DNA of 64,000 nucleotides. It comes from JBGPQJ01 sp963829485. GTDB lineage: Bacteria > Chloroflexota > Anaerolineae > Anaerolineales > Villigracilaceae. How positions within the stretch are numbered: position 1 is the first letter of the stretch; each line of letters starts with the position of its first letter. Below the pieces are notes generated by a model. That model was not told the DNA's origin. It was given only the letters and a program-made list of their open reading frames with translations, and searched no databases. The stretch covers positions 248,001 to 312,000 of the forward strand of contig CAWHIK010000010.1 of the NCBI GenBank assembly GCA_963829485.1, written 5' to 3'. This document shows positions 38,372 through 49,000 of this stretch, piece by piece. The translations under genes were made by a program, and so were the position numbers.

Positions 38372-38466
38372 GCGCAAAATTATACTTGATTTGTCCGAAA
38401 ACCTTCGCGGTGGATTCAAAAGCCGGGAGCAAGTCGCGCTCCCGGCTTTGGTTGGATCAATACTGC

Positions 38467-39117
38467 CTAAGCCAGTACTTCGGCTACGATCTTGTGGCCG
38501 TTCTCGAGAGCGAAATCCCGGGCAGTCTTGCCGTCCGCGTTCTGGAGATCCTTGTCCGCTCCGTACTGGAGCAGGACCTTCACCATTTCGATCTGACCGT
38601 TCATCGCCGCCGAATGCAGGGGGACGAAATCACCCTCCTGGCGGATATTGGGATTGGCACCTTTTTCGAGCAGCAGCATGGCGATCTCGTAATGCCGCCC
38701 GGCGGCTGCGGAGTTGAGCGGGGTGACTTTAAGTCCGTTCTGGGATGGCGTATTCACCTCCGCGCCTGATTCGAGCAGGAAGCGGGCTACTTCCACATGC
38801 CCGAAGAAAGCTGCCAGTCCGAGAGGTTGGAAGCCATCAGGGGCAAATTCGTTGAGCAGCTTCGGTTTCCGCTTCAGGATGGATTTGACCCTTTCCACCT
38901 TGCCGATCGCGCAGGCTTCGTATAAATTGAGTCTGGCGCGCCGCCTGATCAGCAAAGCAGCGATCTCGGGTTTCTGGTAATAGGCGGCAGTCAAAACCGC
39001 TGATTGTCCCTGCTCATCCTGGGCATTGACCAGTGTCCGGTCTTCAGCCACAAGTCGTTCGACTGCAGCCTGGTCTCCCTCCTTGATGGCGGTGAACAAT
39101 TCCTCGCGAGGATCCAT
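38467..39117 (-). CDS. Ankyrin-repeat protein
   Basis: A 216-residue soluble protein built of ankyrin repeats: at least five with the usual A-A-x-G-x2-E-V / L-L-x2-G-A-x-x-N pattern (for example LLEKGANPNIRQEGDFVPLH and LLQYGADKDLQNADGKTA). It has no signal peptide or extra domain, so it probably mediates protein contacts. Its start overlaps the stop of the aminopeptidase gene by one base (TGATG), so the two are translated together. Confidence 0.9.
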   Translation of the reverse strand: MDPREELFTAIKEGDQAAVERLVAEDRTLVNAQDEQGQSAVLTAAYYQKPEIAALLIRRRARLNLYEACAIGKVERVKSILKRKPKLLNEFAPDGFQPLGLAAFFGHVEVARFLLESGAEVNTPSQNGLKVTPLNSAAAGRHYEIAMLLLEKGANPNIRQEGDFVPLHSAAMNGQIEMVKVLLQYGADKDLQNADGKTARDFALENGHKIVAEVLA

Positions 39118-40217
39118 CAGATCACCGGTTTGCCGTTCTTGTAGAACAGGTCGCCGTCCACCTTGATCTCCGCATCGTTCATGTCACAAAGCATATCCCA
39201 GTGAACACCGGATTCGTTTTTGCTGCCGCTTTCCGGGTAGCCAGCGCCGACCGCCAGATGGATGGTCCCGCCGATCTTTTCATCGAACAGCATGTTCTTG
39301 GTAAATTTCTGGATGCCGTAGTTCGTGCCGATACCGAACTCGCCCAGGTAACGCGCGCCGGCGTCGGTGTTGAGTACCGATGTGAGCAGTTGCTGGTTCT
39401 TGCTGGCTTTCTCTTTTACCACTTTGCCTTTTTCGAACCAGAGTTCGATGTCGGTGATCTCCTGCCCGTATTCGATCGCCGGGTAGCGGAAGCGGATCCA
39501 GCCATTGACAGACTCCTCGACCGGACCGGTGAAGATCTCACCATCGGGGAAGTTGACCTTTCCATTGCAAGGTATGAAGCTGCGGCCTTTGATGGACATC
39601 TTCAGATCCACGTTATCGCCTTTGAGAACTACCTTATCCCGCCCCTTTAGCCAGGATACCAGCTTCTTTTGGTGCCGGCCTTCCTTCTTCCAGAATGCGA
39701 CCGGGTCGTCATCGTTGAGCATCCCTGCACCGTAGACAAATTCGGTGTAATCCGCCAAACTCATATCCGCTTCCTGAGCCATGGCGTTGTTCGGGAAGGC
39801 GGTCAGACACCAGCGGAATTCCTTTTTGGCTGTGCGCTGCATGGAGATCTTCATTAATTCGGAATTCGCTTTACTGAAACGTGACATGCGGGATGGGTCG
39901 ATACCGCTCAGGTTGCGGGTATTCTCCTCCGCCCAAATGTTGAGGCTGGCGTCGAAGGTTTCAATGATCAAGCGACGTACCGGTGAGACATAGTCGAGCT
40001 GTGAATCGGACGCATGTTTGAAGAAAAGTTCCTCGGTTCCCGGAACGGATTGTTGGATGAACACGTGCGCACCGGATTTGACAGCCTCCTCATAAACAGC
40101 GAGTGTCAGTTCGTGGGCGACCGGGTGGGTGCGCAGAACGAACGTCTCTCCCGGTTTGAGATCGAGAGAGTAATGGACCATTACTTGAGCAAGTTTTTCA
40201 ACACGGGGATCTGCCAT
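39117..40217 (-). CDS. M29-family metallo-aminopeptidase
   Basis: A 366-residue enzyme of the thermophilic aminopeptidase T/AmpS family (M29), which removes N-terminal residues using two metal ions. Metal-site segments near the end are EFGIGTNYGIQKF, TIHLAVGAGYPES and GVHWDMLCDM, carrying the Glu, His and Asp ligands. It opens with the typical VEKLAQVMVHYSLDLKPGE. The gene leads a two-gene unit with the ankyrin protein. Confidence 0.93.
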   Translation of the reverse strand: MADPRVEKLAQVMVHYSLDLKPGETFVLRTHPVAHELTLAVYEEAVKSGAHVFIQQSVPGTEELFFKHASDSQLDYVSPVRRLIIETFDASLNIWAEENTRNLSGIDPSRMSRFSKANSELMKISMQRTAKKEFRWCLTAFPNNAMAQEADMSLADYTEFVYGAGMLNDDDPVAFWKKEGRHQKKLVSWLKGRDKVVLKGDNVDLKMSIKGRSFIPCNGKVNFPDGEIFTGPVEESVNGWIRFRYPAIEYGQEITDIELWFEKGKVVKEKASKNQQLLTSVLNTDAGARYLGEFGIGTNYGIQKFTKNMLFDEKIGGTIHLAVGAGYPESGSKNESGVHWDMLCDMNDAEIKVDGDLFYKNGKPVI

Positions 40218-40231
40218 GAGTACTCCTTTAC

Positions 40232-41086
40232 TTATGCAAAAAGTGGTTCAAAACTGCGACCTGATTCTATCAGTTTTTCCCGTTCGTCTGCCGGCATGGG
40301 TGTGAATTCTTCACAGGCTTTCAGTACCTTCGGCAGCACATGGATGTCACCGACGGTGCACAGCCCCGTTACATCATGCGAAAGGGAAAAATTGACTGCC
40401 TGTTGGATCGTGTCTGCTTCGTTGAAGGGTTCATACCAGCAGGCAGCCCAATGCTGATCATCCTTCCAGGGTCCCCGGGTGATGGTCTTGATGACCATCG
40501 TGCCGACATCCTTCCGCCGGCATTCGGCGATCAAACCCTCCGCGTCAGCGCGGTATTTTGGATTCGCCATTTGCACGAAATTCAACGGGAACAGGATGGA
40601 ATCGAAATCGAACCGCCGCAAGGCTTCGAGGTAGATCGCCGGAGCGTCCACCCCATGGCCTGTGATGCCGATGAAGCGGGTCAGTCCCCTCTGGCGGGCT
40701 TCGACCGCCGCCTCGAGCGCACCGCCTTTGGCTGTGACAGAATCCAGTTCCTCAAAGGAACACACCGCATGCAGCTGGTATAGGTCGAAGCGGTCGGTCT
40801 GCAGGCGTCTGAGCGATGACTGCATCTCGTTCCAGGCTCCGTCCCGTGTCCGTTCGGTGGTCTTGCATCCGAGGAAGAAACGCTCCCGCTCGCGCGGCAT
40901 CCAGGGACCGATGCGTTCCTCGGCCTGCCCGTAGGAAGGCGCCACGTCGATGTGGTTGACCCCGGCAGCGATGATCATCTCCATGACACGATCAGCTTCT
41001 GCCTGGGTGACCCCGCCAAAGGCAGCTGCTCCGAAGATGGCCACCGTGCTCATGTGACCTGTCCTGCCGAATTTTCGTTTTTCCAT
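40232..41086 (-). CDS. Aldo/keto reductase family protein
   Basis: A 284-residue TIM-barrel oxidoreductase. The start at 41086 (MEKRKFGRTGHMSTVAIFGA) is preceded by GAAAGGA; longer in-frame upstream sequence has no family features. Tetrad segments are HIDVAPSYGQAE (Asp, Tyr), LGCKTT (Lys) and LYQLHAV (His). Sequence style differs from the other aldo/keto reductase at 23591. It lies 14 bp before the aminopeptidase gene. Confidence 0.9.
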   Translation of the reverse strand: MEKRKFGRTGHMSTVAIFGAAAFGGVTQAEADRVMEMIIAAGVNHIDVAPSYGQAEERIGPWMPRERERFFLGCKTTERTRDGAWNEMQSSLRRLQTDRFDLYQLHAVCSFEELDSVTAKGGALEAAVEARQRGLTRFIGITGHGVDAPAIYLEALRRFDFDSILFPLNFVQMANPKYRADAEGLIAECRRKDVGTMVIKTITRGPWKDDQHWAACWYEPFNEADTIQQAVNFSLSHDVTGLCTVGDIHVLPKVLKACEEFTPMPADEREKLIESGRSFEPLFA

Positions 41087-41100
41087 GGAATTTTCCTTTC

Positions 41101-41937
41101 TCAAGCGAAAAACCCCACCGCAAGCGTCTTGGGTCCCGCATGAACTACGATGGCCGGCGGCAGCTCGTAGATGGGAATGGATGGAATATTGAGGTTGGAG
41201 GAAAATGTAGCCGCCAACACATTGGCATCCTCCAGCGCTTCCACGTGCATGACGCATAGGTGCGGATCGCTGCTGGCTTTCACCTGTTCGCTGACAACTT
41301 CGACCAGTTTTGCCAGGGCGCGTTTTTTGGTGCGCTCCTGATCGTACGGAGCCACTTGCCCATCTTTGATCTGAAGGATCGGTTTGACCTGCAGGAGTTC
41401 GCCAAGAAGCGCTTTGGCTCCGCCGATCCGTCCGCCTTTCTGCAAATACTCCAGTGTGTCGATCAGGAAGTAGGTCCGCCCTCGGGGTATCAAGTCTTTG
41501 ATGTGCGCTTCGATTTCATCGGCTGATTTTCCTGCCTGAGCCATCTCGTGCGCCAGAAGGGACAAGGTGCCCAGATTTCCGGCAATGGTCTGCGCATCGA
41601 TGACACGGATATCGCCATCCTGAAATTCATTCCTTGCTGTCATGGCGGAATTATAGGTGCCGCTGACTTTTTCAGAGGGGGTGATGACGATCACCGGCTC
41701 GCCTTTATCCTTCGCCTTCTGGAAGTAAGGTTTGTAGAGTTCCGGCGATGGGGCTGCAGTCTTGGGCAGCTGTTTGGATTCCTTTAGAAATTTCAGGAAA
41801 GTCAGCGTGTCCAGTTCTGTATCGTCGCGATAAGACTTTTCGCCAAAAATGACATTCTGTGGAATGACGGGAATATCCAGCCGCGAAGTAAGTTCCCGGG
41901 GCAGCCCGGAAGTGGTATCGGTGATAATTCTGACCAT
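41101..41937 (-). CDS. DegV-family fatty-acid-binding protein
   Basis: A 278-residue DegV protein: it begins MVRIITDTTSGLPRELTSRL, has the conserved T-S-x-S/A-P-x-P segment (TAAPSPELYKPYF) and SGTYNSAMTARNEF, and ends with GPKTLAVGFF. DegV/FakB proteins bind fatty acids and present them to a FakA-type kinase for phospholipid synthesis. No fakA is visible nearby. It leads the aldo/keto reductase-aminopeptidase-ankyrin run. Confidence 0.92.
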   Translation of the reverse strand: MVRIITDTTSGLPRELTSRLDIPVIPQNVIFGEKSYRDDTELDTLTFLKFLKESKQLPKTAAPSPELYKPYFQKAKDKGEPVIVITPSEKVSGTYNSAMTARNEFQDGDIRVIDAQTIAGNLGTLSLLAHEMAQAGKSADEIEAHIKDLIPRGRTYFLIDTLEYLQKGGRIGGAKALLGELLQVKPILQIKDGQVAPYDQERTKKRALAKLVEVVSEQVKASSDPHLCVMHVEALEDANVLAATFSSNLNIPSIPIYELPPAIVVHAGPKTLAVGFFA

Positions 41938-41973
41938 GATTGCCTCCTGATAAATTATGAAAAAATGATGGAG

Positions 41974-42528
41974 TTATTTGATTTGCAGGATTTTCTTGCC
42001 TGCGGCAAGTTCCTGGTCGTAGAGCGCTTCAAGTTCCTTGTTTGTCCCGCGAAGCCCGGCGACGACTTTTTCAGACCAGAGCAAATATTCCTGTTTCTGG
42101 ATCTTCGGCCACCAGCGCGGAGGGGACTGGTTCAAGTCATGGACGTTGCAAATCTTGTCTGCCAGTTTGACCAGCTTGGCTTTTTCCGATTTATGGGGAG
42201 CGGTTTCAATTTGCAGTCGCTTACGGTCCATATAGGACAGGGATTTGTCGTCGGTGCATTCGAGTACGATGCCCAGCACTTCCTCGCCAAATAAGCTGCG
42301 GACTTCGTCCGGTGTTGTATTTGTATCCTCAATGGTGTCATGCAGGATGGCTGCCAGGATCACAGACTGATCACGGATACCGCCAACCCTCCAGAGCAGT
42401 TCCGCCACCTCGATGGGGTGGTTAATGTAAGGGGATTTGAGCGTATCCTTCCGGCGCTGCGGGCGATGGCGGTCGGCAGAAAAGTGGATGGCATTAAGGA
42501 GGATGCCGGAATTTTCTTCGAAATTCAT
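41974..42528 (-). CDS. HD-domain protein of the ppGpp-hydrolase (MESH1-like) type
   Basis: A 184-residue hydrolase. The HD motif is LHDTIEDT (in AILHDTIEDTNTTPDE), with an upstream metal histidine in YINHPIEVAELL and a later KLADKICNVHDL, the arrangement of single-domain (p)ppGpp hydrolases. These act on stringent-response alarmones or NADPH. The start at 42528 has no strong ribosome-binding site; an upstream ATG at 42600 is possible but adds sequence without family match. Confidence 0.82.
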   Translation of the reverse strand: MNFEENSGILLNAIHFSADRHRPQRRKDTLKSPYINHPIEVAELLWRVGGIRDQSVILAAILHDTIEDTNTTPDEVRSLFGEEVLGIVLECTDDKSLSYMDRKRLQIETAPHKSEKAKLVKLADKICNVHDLNQSPPRWWPKIQKQEYLLWSEKVVAGLRGTNKELEALYDQELAAGKKILQIK

Positions 42529-42556
42529 AATGGGTGAAGGAGTCTTGCTGAAAATC

Positions 42557-43678
42557 TTATAAATCTTTTTTATAGGTTCTGTGCATCTTGTAAAAATCAA
42601 TGCCGAAGTTCTTCATTTCACGGTGCATGCGGTCATTCTCCGTGCCGATCTGTACGGCTTCCGCAGCCTTGAATCGGCCGCTTTCCTTGACGGTCTTAAA
42701 CATTTCGGTGAATAAAATCGCAGTGCCGCCCGATCCGCGGTATTCGTTGAGCATGCCAGCGCCGTTGATGTTCAGGAAATCGGACCGGCGCAGCTCCAAC
42801 CACATCGTCAGCCAGCCAAAGGGAAAAAACTTCCCCTTCGTTTTTTGCAGCGCTTTGGAAATGTCCGGATAGGCCAGGAGAAAGCCGACAGGCTGTTCGT
42901 CTTTCATGACGATCTTTACCAGTTTTGGGTCCACGAACCACAGCAATTGGTTCGCGATGGCATCCACTTCGCCATCCGTCAAAGGGATTCCTCCTTCGGT
43001 CCCGATCATCGCGCCATTATAAAGATCCTTGAGTTTGGGGATGAATTTCCTGATGTCATTCCGGTTCTCGAAACGGGCAATGTGCAGCCCACGCCGCTGC
43101 TGGATGCGTTCGGAAAGTTCCATGATCCGTTCGGGGAATTGAATGTTGACATCAATGTACCCTGAGACCGAGTCAGCAATGTGGATAAATCCACAGGCTT
43201 CGATCAGTTCCGAATAATAGGGATGGTTGTATAGCATGCCGAACGACGCGCGATGCTCGAACCCCTTGACCAATAATCCCCCGCCATCCAGTTGGGTAAA
43301 ACCATGCGGCCCGGATAGGGAGGTCAAGCCCCGATTGCGAGCCCAGCTAAAACCGGCATCGAACAATCCGTGAGCAGCGTCGAGGTTGTTCTCGCACTCG
43401 AACAGGTAGAAAAATCCTTCGGAAGTGTGGTTGTGTTGATTTCCGAGCTGGTTATCGAGTATGGCCAGGCGCCCCACGGTGCGTCCGCTTTCCCTGGCAA
43501 GGAAAAATGCCGCCTGGGAATGCTGATAGTAGGGATGCTTCTTGGTATCCAGCATGAGCTTCGCATCCGAGTCCATCATCGGCACCCACTGGGGGGTGTC
43601 TGCGTAGATGCGGAACGGAAGTTCCAGGAATTCCTTTCGGTGATTCCGGTTGGACAGGTCGAGATGAAGAATTTCCAT
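42557..43678 (-). CDS. GNAT-like acetyltransferase-fold protein
   Basis: A 373-residue soluble protein (MEILHLDLSNRNHRKEFLEL at its start) with the layout of two GNAT-like halves. These include AAFFLARESGRTVGRLAILDN in the first and KDEQPVGFLLAYPD in the second, both resembling the central strands of the fold. The acyl donor and acceptor are unknown. It is one base past the MFS gene stop in the same direction (TGAcATG), so the two form an operon. Confidence 0.7.
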   Translation of the reverse strand: MEILHLDLSNRNHRKEFLELPFRIYADTPQWVPMMDSDAKLMLDTKKHPYYQHSQAAFFLARESGRTVGRLAILDNQLGNQHNHTSEGFFYLFECENNLDAAHGLFDAGFSWARNRGLTSLSGPHGFTQLDGGGLLVKGFEHRASFGMLYNHPYYSELIEACGFIHIADSVSGYIDVNIQFPERIMELSERIQQRRGLHIARFENRNDIRKFIPKLKDLYNGAMIGTEGGIPLTDGEVDAIANQLLWFVDPKLVKIVMKDEQPVGFLLAYPDISKALQKTKGKFFPFGWLTMWLELRRSDFLNINGAGMLNEYRGSGGTAILFTEMFKTVKESGRFKAAEAVQIGTENDRMHREMKNFGIDFYKMHRTYKKDL

Positions 43679-43679
43679 G

Positions 43680-44981
43680 TCAGGCGGCCGGGGCATGCTT
43701 GGCGCGTTCGATGCCAGCGCGTTCCTCCATCTGGGTTCGCAGGGAATGGACGTCCTTCTTGATGGTGAACATCGCACCGAGGTAGAAAACGAAGCACAAC
43801 AGCCAGGAGATGGTGCAGATGGTCAGGATGGAAACTTCCAGGTTGAAGGCGTCGGCGATAATACCGGCCATGAGAGGGGCGAGGGCGGCGCCGCTGCTTT
43901 CCACGAAGTATTCCACAGACTGCGCCGTGGAGCGGACTTCCGGTGGGGTGATGTCATACACGGTGGCGATGACATTTGGTGAAGAGAGCGGCATGAACAG
44001 GGCGGTCAGCGCCATTAGGATAAAGAACTGGGTTTGGTCATAAACGGGTGTTTTGATGGCTAAATACAGGAAAATCGCGCCCAGCAGCACGCCAGCGCTT
44101 GAGACAATAATGCGTCCGCGGACGTTTTTCTTGAACGCCCAATCGCCCAGAGCACCGCCGACGAAATACCCGCCGGCGAGAATAATGATGACAGGCCCCA
44201 TCGTGAACAGGATACTGTTGGCGTCATAACCGCGTTCCAGTTCGAGATATGTGAAGAACCAGTACGTGATGACATTCCACGGAAAGACGCCGGCAAATCC
44301 CTGCAGGAAGACGAACCACATGGTTTTTTTCTTGAAGACCAGGAAGGCTTGCTCTTTGGAGAATTTATACTGCCCGATCTCCATCCCCTCCAGCTCGGGC
44401 TCAGCCTGACCGCGCGGCATTTCCTTTACGCCGAAATAGATAACGACTGCCAATAATAATCCGAGCGAGCCGGTAATGTAGAAGATGGACCGCCAGCCGA
44501 TGCCAGGAGCGAGCATTAATGCGAGTACCATGCCGATCAGGTAGCCGATGGGCTGGGTGAGTTGTAGAACACCGTAGACCTTGCCGCGCAAGTTCGGACC
44601 GAAATAATCAGCCACCAGGCTAAAGAGACCGGGATAAGCTAAATCGTCAATGCCGGTGGAGGAGCGGGTAACCAGGAAGGCTGGGTAGGTGGGGGCGAGC
44701 GCGCTTAACCAGGTGGTCGCTCCCCAGATGAATGAAGCCAATGCCAGCAGTTTTGCACGGGCATACCGGTCGTACAGGTATCCCCAGAGAGGGTAGAGCA
44801 ATGCGCCTACGATGAGAGCCCCAGTGTTGATGGCTCCCATCTGGGTCATGGTTATCTTGAATTCGGCGATGATATCGGGGGTGAGCGGGCCGATGAGCAG
44901 CTTATCGCTCTGGTGCAACAGCATGAAGAAGAAAAAAATGACAACTACTACCCAGCGGTAACGCGATTGTGCCTTTGACAT
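43680..44981 (-). CDS. MFS transporter
   Basis: A 433-residue carrier with about twelve membrane helices. Start chosen at 44981 (MSKAQSRYRWVVVVIFFF), which is preceded by GAGG; the longer upstream extension has no support. The motif-A region is LWGYLYDRYARAKLLALASF, and the RSSTGIDDLAYPGLFSL region is compatible with organic anion or sugar-phosphate symporters (Spinster/ACS-like). Substrate unknown. It is translationally linked to a GNAT-like protein gene. Confidence 0.85.
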   Translation of the reverse strand: MSKAQSRYRWVVVVIFFFFMLLHQSDKLLIGPLTPDIIAEFKITMTQMGAINTGALIVGALLYPLWGYLYDRYARAKLLALASFIWGATTWLSALAPTYPAFLVTRSSTGIDDLAYPGLFSLVADYFGPNLRGKVYGVLQLTQPIGYLIGMVLALMLAPGIGWRSIFYITGSLGLLLAVVIYFGVKEMPRGQAEPELEGMEIGQYKFSKEQAFLVFKKKTMWFVFLQGFAGVFPWNVITYWFFTYLELERGYDANSILFTMGPVIIILAGGYFVGGALGDWAFKKNVRGRIIVSSAGVLLGAIFLYLAIKTPVYDQTQFFILMALTALFMPLSSPNVIATVYDITPPEVRSTAQSVEYFVESSGAALAPLMAGIIADAFNLEVSILTICTISWLLCFVFYLGAMFTIKKDVHSLRTQMEERAGIERAKHAPAA

Positions 44982-45231
44982 GGTTGCCTCGCTGAAATGG
45001 GATTTAAGGAAGTGTACAATGGAAAAAGGGTTTGGACAAGTCACATGTGTCACTGGTCGAGGAAAGTGATAAATCGACTGCGTATAGCAAACATGGATTT
45101 GATATAGACGTTCTTCAATTAATCCGCCATTGAATTCTTATATCGGTTCACTTGCCGTAACGATTTATTCCATAAAAGGGGGTAAAATCTTTTTCTGTTG
45201 TAAGGCAACAAAATATCAACCATCCTTTACC

Positions 45232-47023
45232 ATGTCCAGTATCACGACTCCTGCCGAATTTACGTTAGCACACAAAGCCCCGCTCGTCTCTGATCGGACC
45301 AGCCCGGTTCGGTGGATCTGGTCGCACGCCATCCGTTACTGGTACATCCTTGGGCATCATGTTCATCGGCGCGTTGGGAAATGCTGCGCTGGCGCTGGTG
45401 ATCCCGGTGATGACCGGTAATGCATTCAACGCCATGCTGCAGCCTGTCCCGGATACCAGCGTGCTGATTCCCCTGGCGCTTACCATAGCAGGAACGCAGA
45501 TCCTCCGTGGTGTGCTGCAGTTCGGGCGCAACTTCGGTGCCGAGATGATGGCGCAAAAGGTGGAGCGCGACATCCGAGAGGAGTTGTACGTCTCCCTGCT
45601 CGGCAAGAGCATGACCTTCCACAGCCTGCAGCCGGTGGGGGACACGATGGCTCGTGCGACCAACGATGTGCGCGAGGTGAATTTACTTTTCAGCCCCGGC
45701 TTGAACCTCGTGATCGGGTCAGCTTTGTTCCTGGTGATGCCGCTGCTTGCCGCTCCGCGTTACGATCCCGCATTGATTCTGACACCGCTTGTATTCACGA
45801 TTTTCTATTTCATTATCCTGGTTCGATATCTAAAGACATTATCCCCGATCACCGACGAGGTCCGCAGCACCTTCGGGGAGATGAACACCCACCTGTCCGA
45901 GTCGCTGGATGGAGTGGAGACGGTCAAGGGAGCGGCTCAGGAAAATGCCGAGGTGGACAAGTTCGTCATCAACGCCACCCGCGTGCGTAATTGGTTCGTC
46001 AAGCAGGGTGATACCGAGGCGCGGTTTACAGGCATGCTCCTGATCGGGCTGGCTTACGCCGCCGGCTTGACCCATGCCCTTTTGCTTTACAGCCAGGGGA
46101 CATTGACTGTCGGTGATGTGGTTGCCTACTTTGGCATTCTGCGAATGCTGGAATTCCCCACCTTTACCTCGACGTGGGCTTACACCCAGGTCTCGCTGGG
46201 CGTCTCCGGTGCGCGCCGCATCCTTGAGTTGATGAACCGCGAAACCTTCCTCGATCAAAATGCGTCAGGGTACAGCCAGCCCATGCGCGGTGAGATCGAA
46301 TTTCGCGATGTGACTTTCAGCTATCCAGACTCGAACGACAGCCAGGATGATGATACATCCGTCCTGGAAGGAATTTCGTTCAAGGTCAAGCCGGGACAGA
46401 CGGTGGCCATCGTCGGGCAGACGGGAGCCGGTAAAACCTCGCTGGCGAAACTGGTCAACCGAACCTACGATATCAGCGCCGGTCAACTGTTGGTGGACGG
46501 AGTGGATGTGCGGGAGTGGAATCTCGCCACACTGCGCCAGCAGATCTCCATCATCGAGCAGGACATCTTTCTATTCTCCCGGTCCGTCAGCGACAATATC
46601 GCCTTCGGCAAGCCAGCCGCGATGCCATTCGAGATCAAAAGCGCTGCGGAGGCTGCTCAGGCGGATGAGTTCATTCGCAGCTTCGACGAAGGTTATGACA
46701 CGGTCATCGGCGAGCGCGGGGTCACGCTCTCGGGCGGGCAGCGTCAGAGACTGGCGCTGGCGCGCGCTTTTCTGACCGATCCGCGCATTCTCATCCTCGA
46801 CGATTCCACCTCCGCCATAGACTCCGCCACCGAGGACAAGATCCAGCGCGCCATCTCCGCTGCCGCGAAAGGACGCACCACGCTCATCATCACGCACCGC
46901 CTGTCGCAGATCCGCTGGGCAGACCTGATCATCGTCCTGCGCAAGGGACGCATCGCCGCGATGGGCAGTCATGACGAGTTGATGAAGTCATCCGAAGCCT
47001 ACAGCAGGATCTTCAAGGAATAA
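45232..47023 (+). CDS. ABC exporter half-transporter A (heterodimer), frameshifted at the N-terminus
   Basis: Type IV ABC exporter half: about six membrane helices, then an ATPase with GQTGAGKTS, LSGGQRQR and ILDDSTSAID, in which the usual catalytic Glu after Walker B is Asp. The first 39 codons (MSSITTPAEFTL... to RYWYIL) are in one frame from the ATG at 45232 and continue in the next frame as GIMFIGALGNAALALV. Removing one base at about 45348 restores 596 residues. It is 1 bp from its partner gene. The Glu-to-Asp change and the partner's altered signature fit heterodimeric exporters with one degenerate ATP site (TM287/288 type). Confidence 0.9.
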
Positions 47024-47024
47024 G

Positions 47025-48849
47025 ATGGGATTCTTTTCCGGGCTCAACACCGAAAAATACGACCGCCAGTACACCGACCGTGAGCTGACGCGGCGCATCG
47101 TCGATTATTTCAAGACCCAGCGCACACGGATGATCATTATCATCGTCCTGGTGGTCGCCCTCGCCGCTGTATCCGCTGCGCTGCCGGTGGTGGTCAGCCG
47201 CGTGGTTGGGTTCATTGCCGAGCAGCCCGATCCATCCCTGCAAGCGATTCTCCTGGTCGGTTTGGGCGTGGCGTTGGTGGGTGTCGCCAATTACGGGCTG
47301 AACTGGGCGCGGCGCAGTCTCACCGTCCGCTCGGTGGGCGACGTGGTGCTGACCCTGCGCACGCAGGCTTTCCGGGCTGCCGCGGAACATGACCTTTCCT
47401 TCTACGACCAGTTCTCATCCGGCCGCATCGTCTCGCGCATCACCAGCGACACCAACGACTTCGGCCAGTTGATCGTCATCGTCACCGACATCGCCTCGCA
47501 GATCTTCCAGGCGGTGCTGCTCGGAGTTATTCTCTGGCGAACATCATGGCAGATGGCGCTGCTGCTTTTTGCCTTCCTGCCCATCATCTTCGGCATGGCC
47601 ATCGGCTACCGCAACCTGGCGCGGCGCGTCACCCGGCGGGGAATGCAGGCCATGGCCAATGTCAACTCCACCATCAAGGAAACGGTCTCCGGCATCGCCA
47701 TCGCCAAGAATTTCCGGCAGGAGACCAGCATCTTCAGCACGTTCGACACGGCCAACCAGCAATCGTACCAGGTCAACGTCCAGCGCGGATTGGTGCTCTC
47801 GCTGGTCTTCCCGACGCTCAACGTCCTGGGCGGACTCTTTGTCGCCGTTCTGGTCTACGTGGGCGGGATGGGCGTGGCGGAGGGCATTATCACAGCCGGG
47901 GCGTGGTACCTGTTCATCATGAGCCTGGATAACTTCCTCTTCCCGGTGATGAACCTTTCCGCGTTCTGGGCGCAGATCCAGTCCGGGCTGTCGGCGGCGG
48001 AGCGCGTCTTTGCCCTGATCGACGCCGACCCGAATGTCGTCCAGACGGATGATCGGGATGTGCCGCCGCTCAAAGGGGAGATCCATTTCGAGGATCTGGA
48101 TTTCAGCTACGGGGAGAATGACCCGATCCTGACTCACTTCAACCTCTCCATCAAGCCTGGAGAGAATCTCGCGCTGGTGGGTCACACCGGCGCAGGCAAA
48201 TCATCCATCGCCAAGTTGATCGCCCGCTTCTACGAGTTTCAGGGCGGCAGGCTGACGGTGGACGGCATGGACATCCGCTCGTTCGATCTGCAGCAGTACC
48301 GCCGGCAGTTGGGGATCGTCTCGCAGGTGCCGTTCCTGTTCTGCCGGCACCATTGCGGACAACATCCGTTATGCTGCGCCTTCGGTTTCAGATTCCGAGA
48401 TGGTGGAGATGGCGCGGCGCATCGGCGACGGTGAGTGGCTGGATATTTTGCCTGAAGGGTTGAACACTGAAGTGGGGGAGCGCGGCGGGCGTCTGTCGAT
48501 GGGACAGCGCCAACTGGTGGCGTTGATGCGCGTGCTGGTGCAGAAGCCGGCCATCTTCATCCTCGATGAAGCCACCGCCAGCGTGGACCCGTTCACCGAG
48601 TGGCAGATCCAGCAGGCGTTGAACCTGATCCTGCACCAGTCCACCAGCATCCTGATCGCGCACCGCCTGTCCACCGTCAAGGCCGCGGACCGCATCGTGG
48701 TGATGGAGACGGGGCGCATCATCGAAGAAGGGGATCACGAAGGGCTGCTCAAGCAGGGCGGGCACTACGCCACGCTGTATAACACGTATTTCAGGCACCA
48801 GAGCCTGGCGTACGTGGAGCAGATGAAGGAGCTGGTGGAGGGGGATTAG
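47025..48849 (+). CDS. ABC exporter half-transporter B (heterodimer), frameshifted in the ATPase
   Basis: Second half-transporter: six membrane helices, then GHTGAGKSS (Walker A), LSMGQRQ (altered signature, usual LSGGQ) and IFILDEATASVD (intact catalytic Glu). The frame changes at about 48345: PFLF continues as AGTIADNIRYAAPS in the next frame after removal of one base, giving 607 residues. With half A it should form an exporter with a single canonical ATP site. Its last 370 bp recur at 50975-51344. Confidence 0.88.
48480..48849 (+). repeat. 370-bp direct repeat, copy 1 (3' end of exporter half B)
   Basis: Identical in order and without gaps to 50975-51344 (offset 2495 bp), with roughly 4% nucleotide differences. 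The encoded 116 residues from MGQRQLVAL to the stop are the same in both copies. Confidence 0.95.
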
Positions 48850-49000
48850 GATTAATACCAGCCAGCAAACTCATTGTTCAAGACCTCCCGTTTTTTCTGT
48901 ATAATGAAAATGTCAATTAGGCATCCAGTATTCCAGTTTTAGTTAAGGCTGAGTTCACATGGGGTGAGGATCAGTGGTTGATGGATGGGAGAGGGACATC

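Noticed and set aside
45040..45065. CACATGTG palindrome upstream of the exporter as an operator
   Set aside because: Only eight bases are symmetric, and no regulator in the window is known to bind such a site.
45130..45420. Separate small gene before exporter half A
   Set aside because: Its end is in frame with the exporter's missing first helix; the two are one gene.
48400..48849. Separate small ABC ATPase gene after exporter half B
   Set aside because: It is the same gene continued after a one-base frameshift; no Walker A and no start context.
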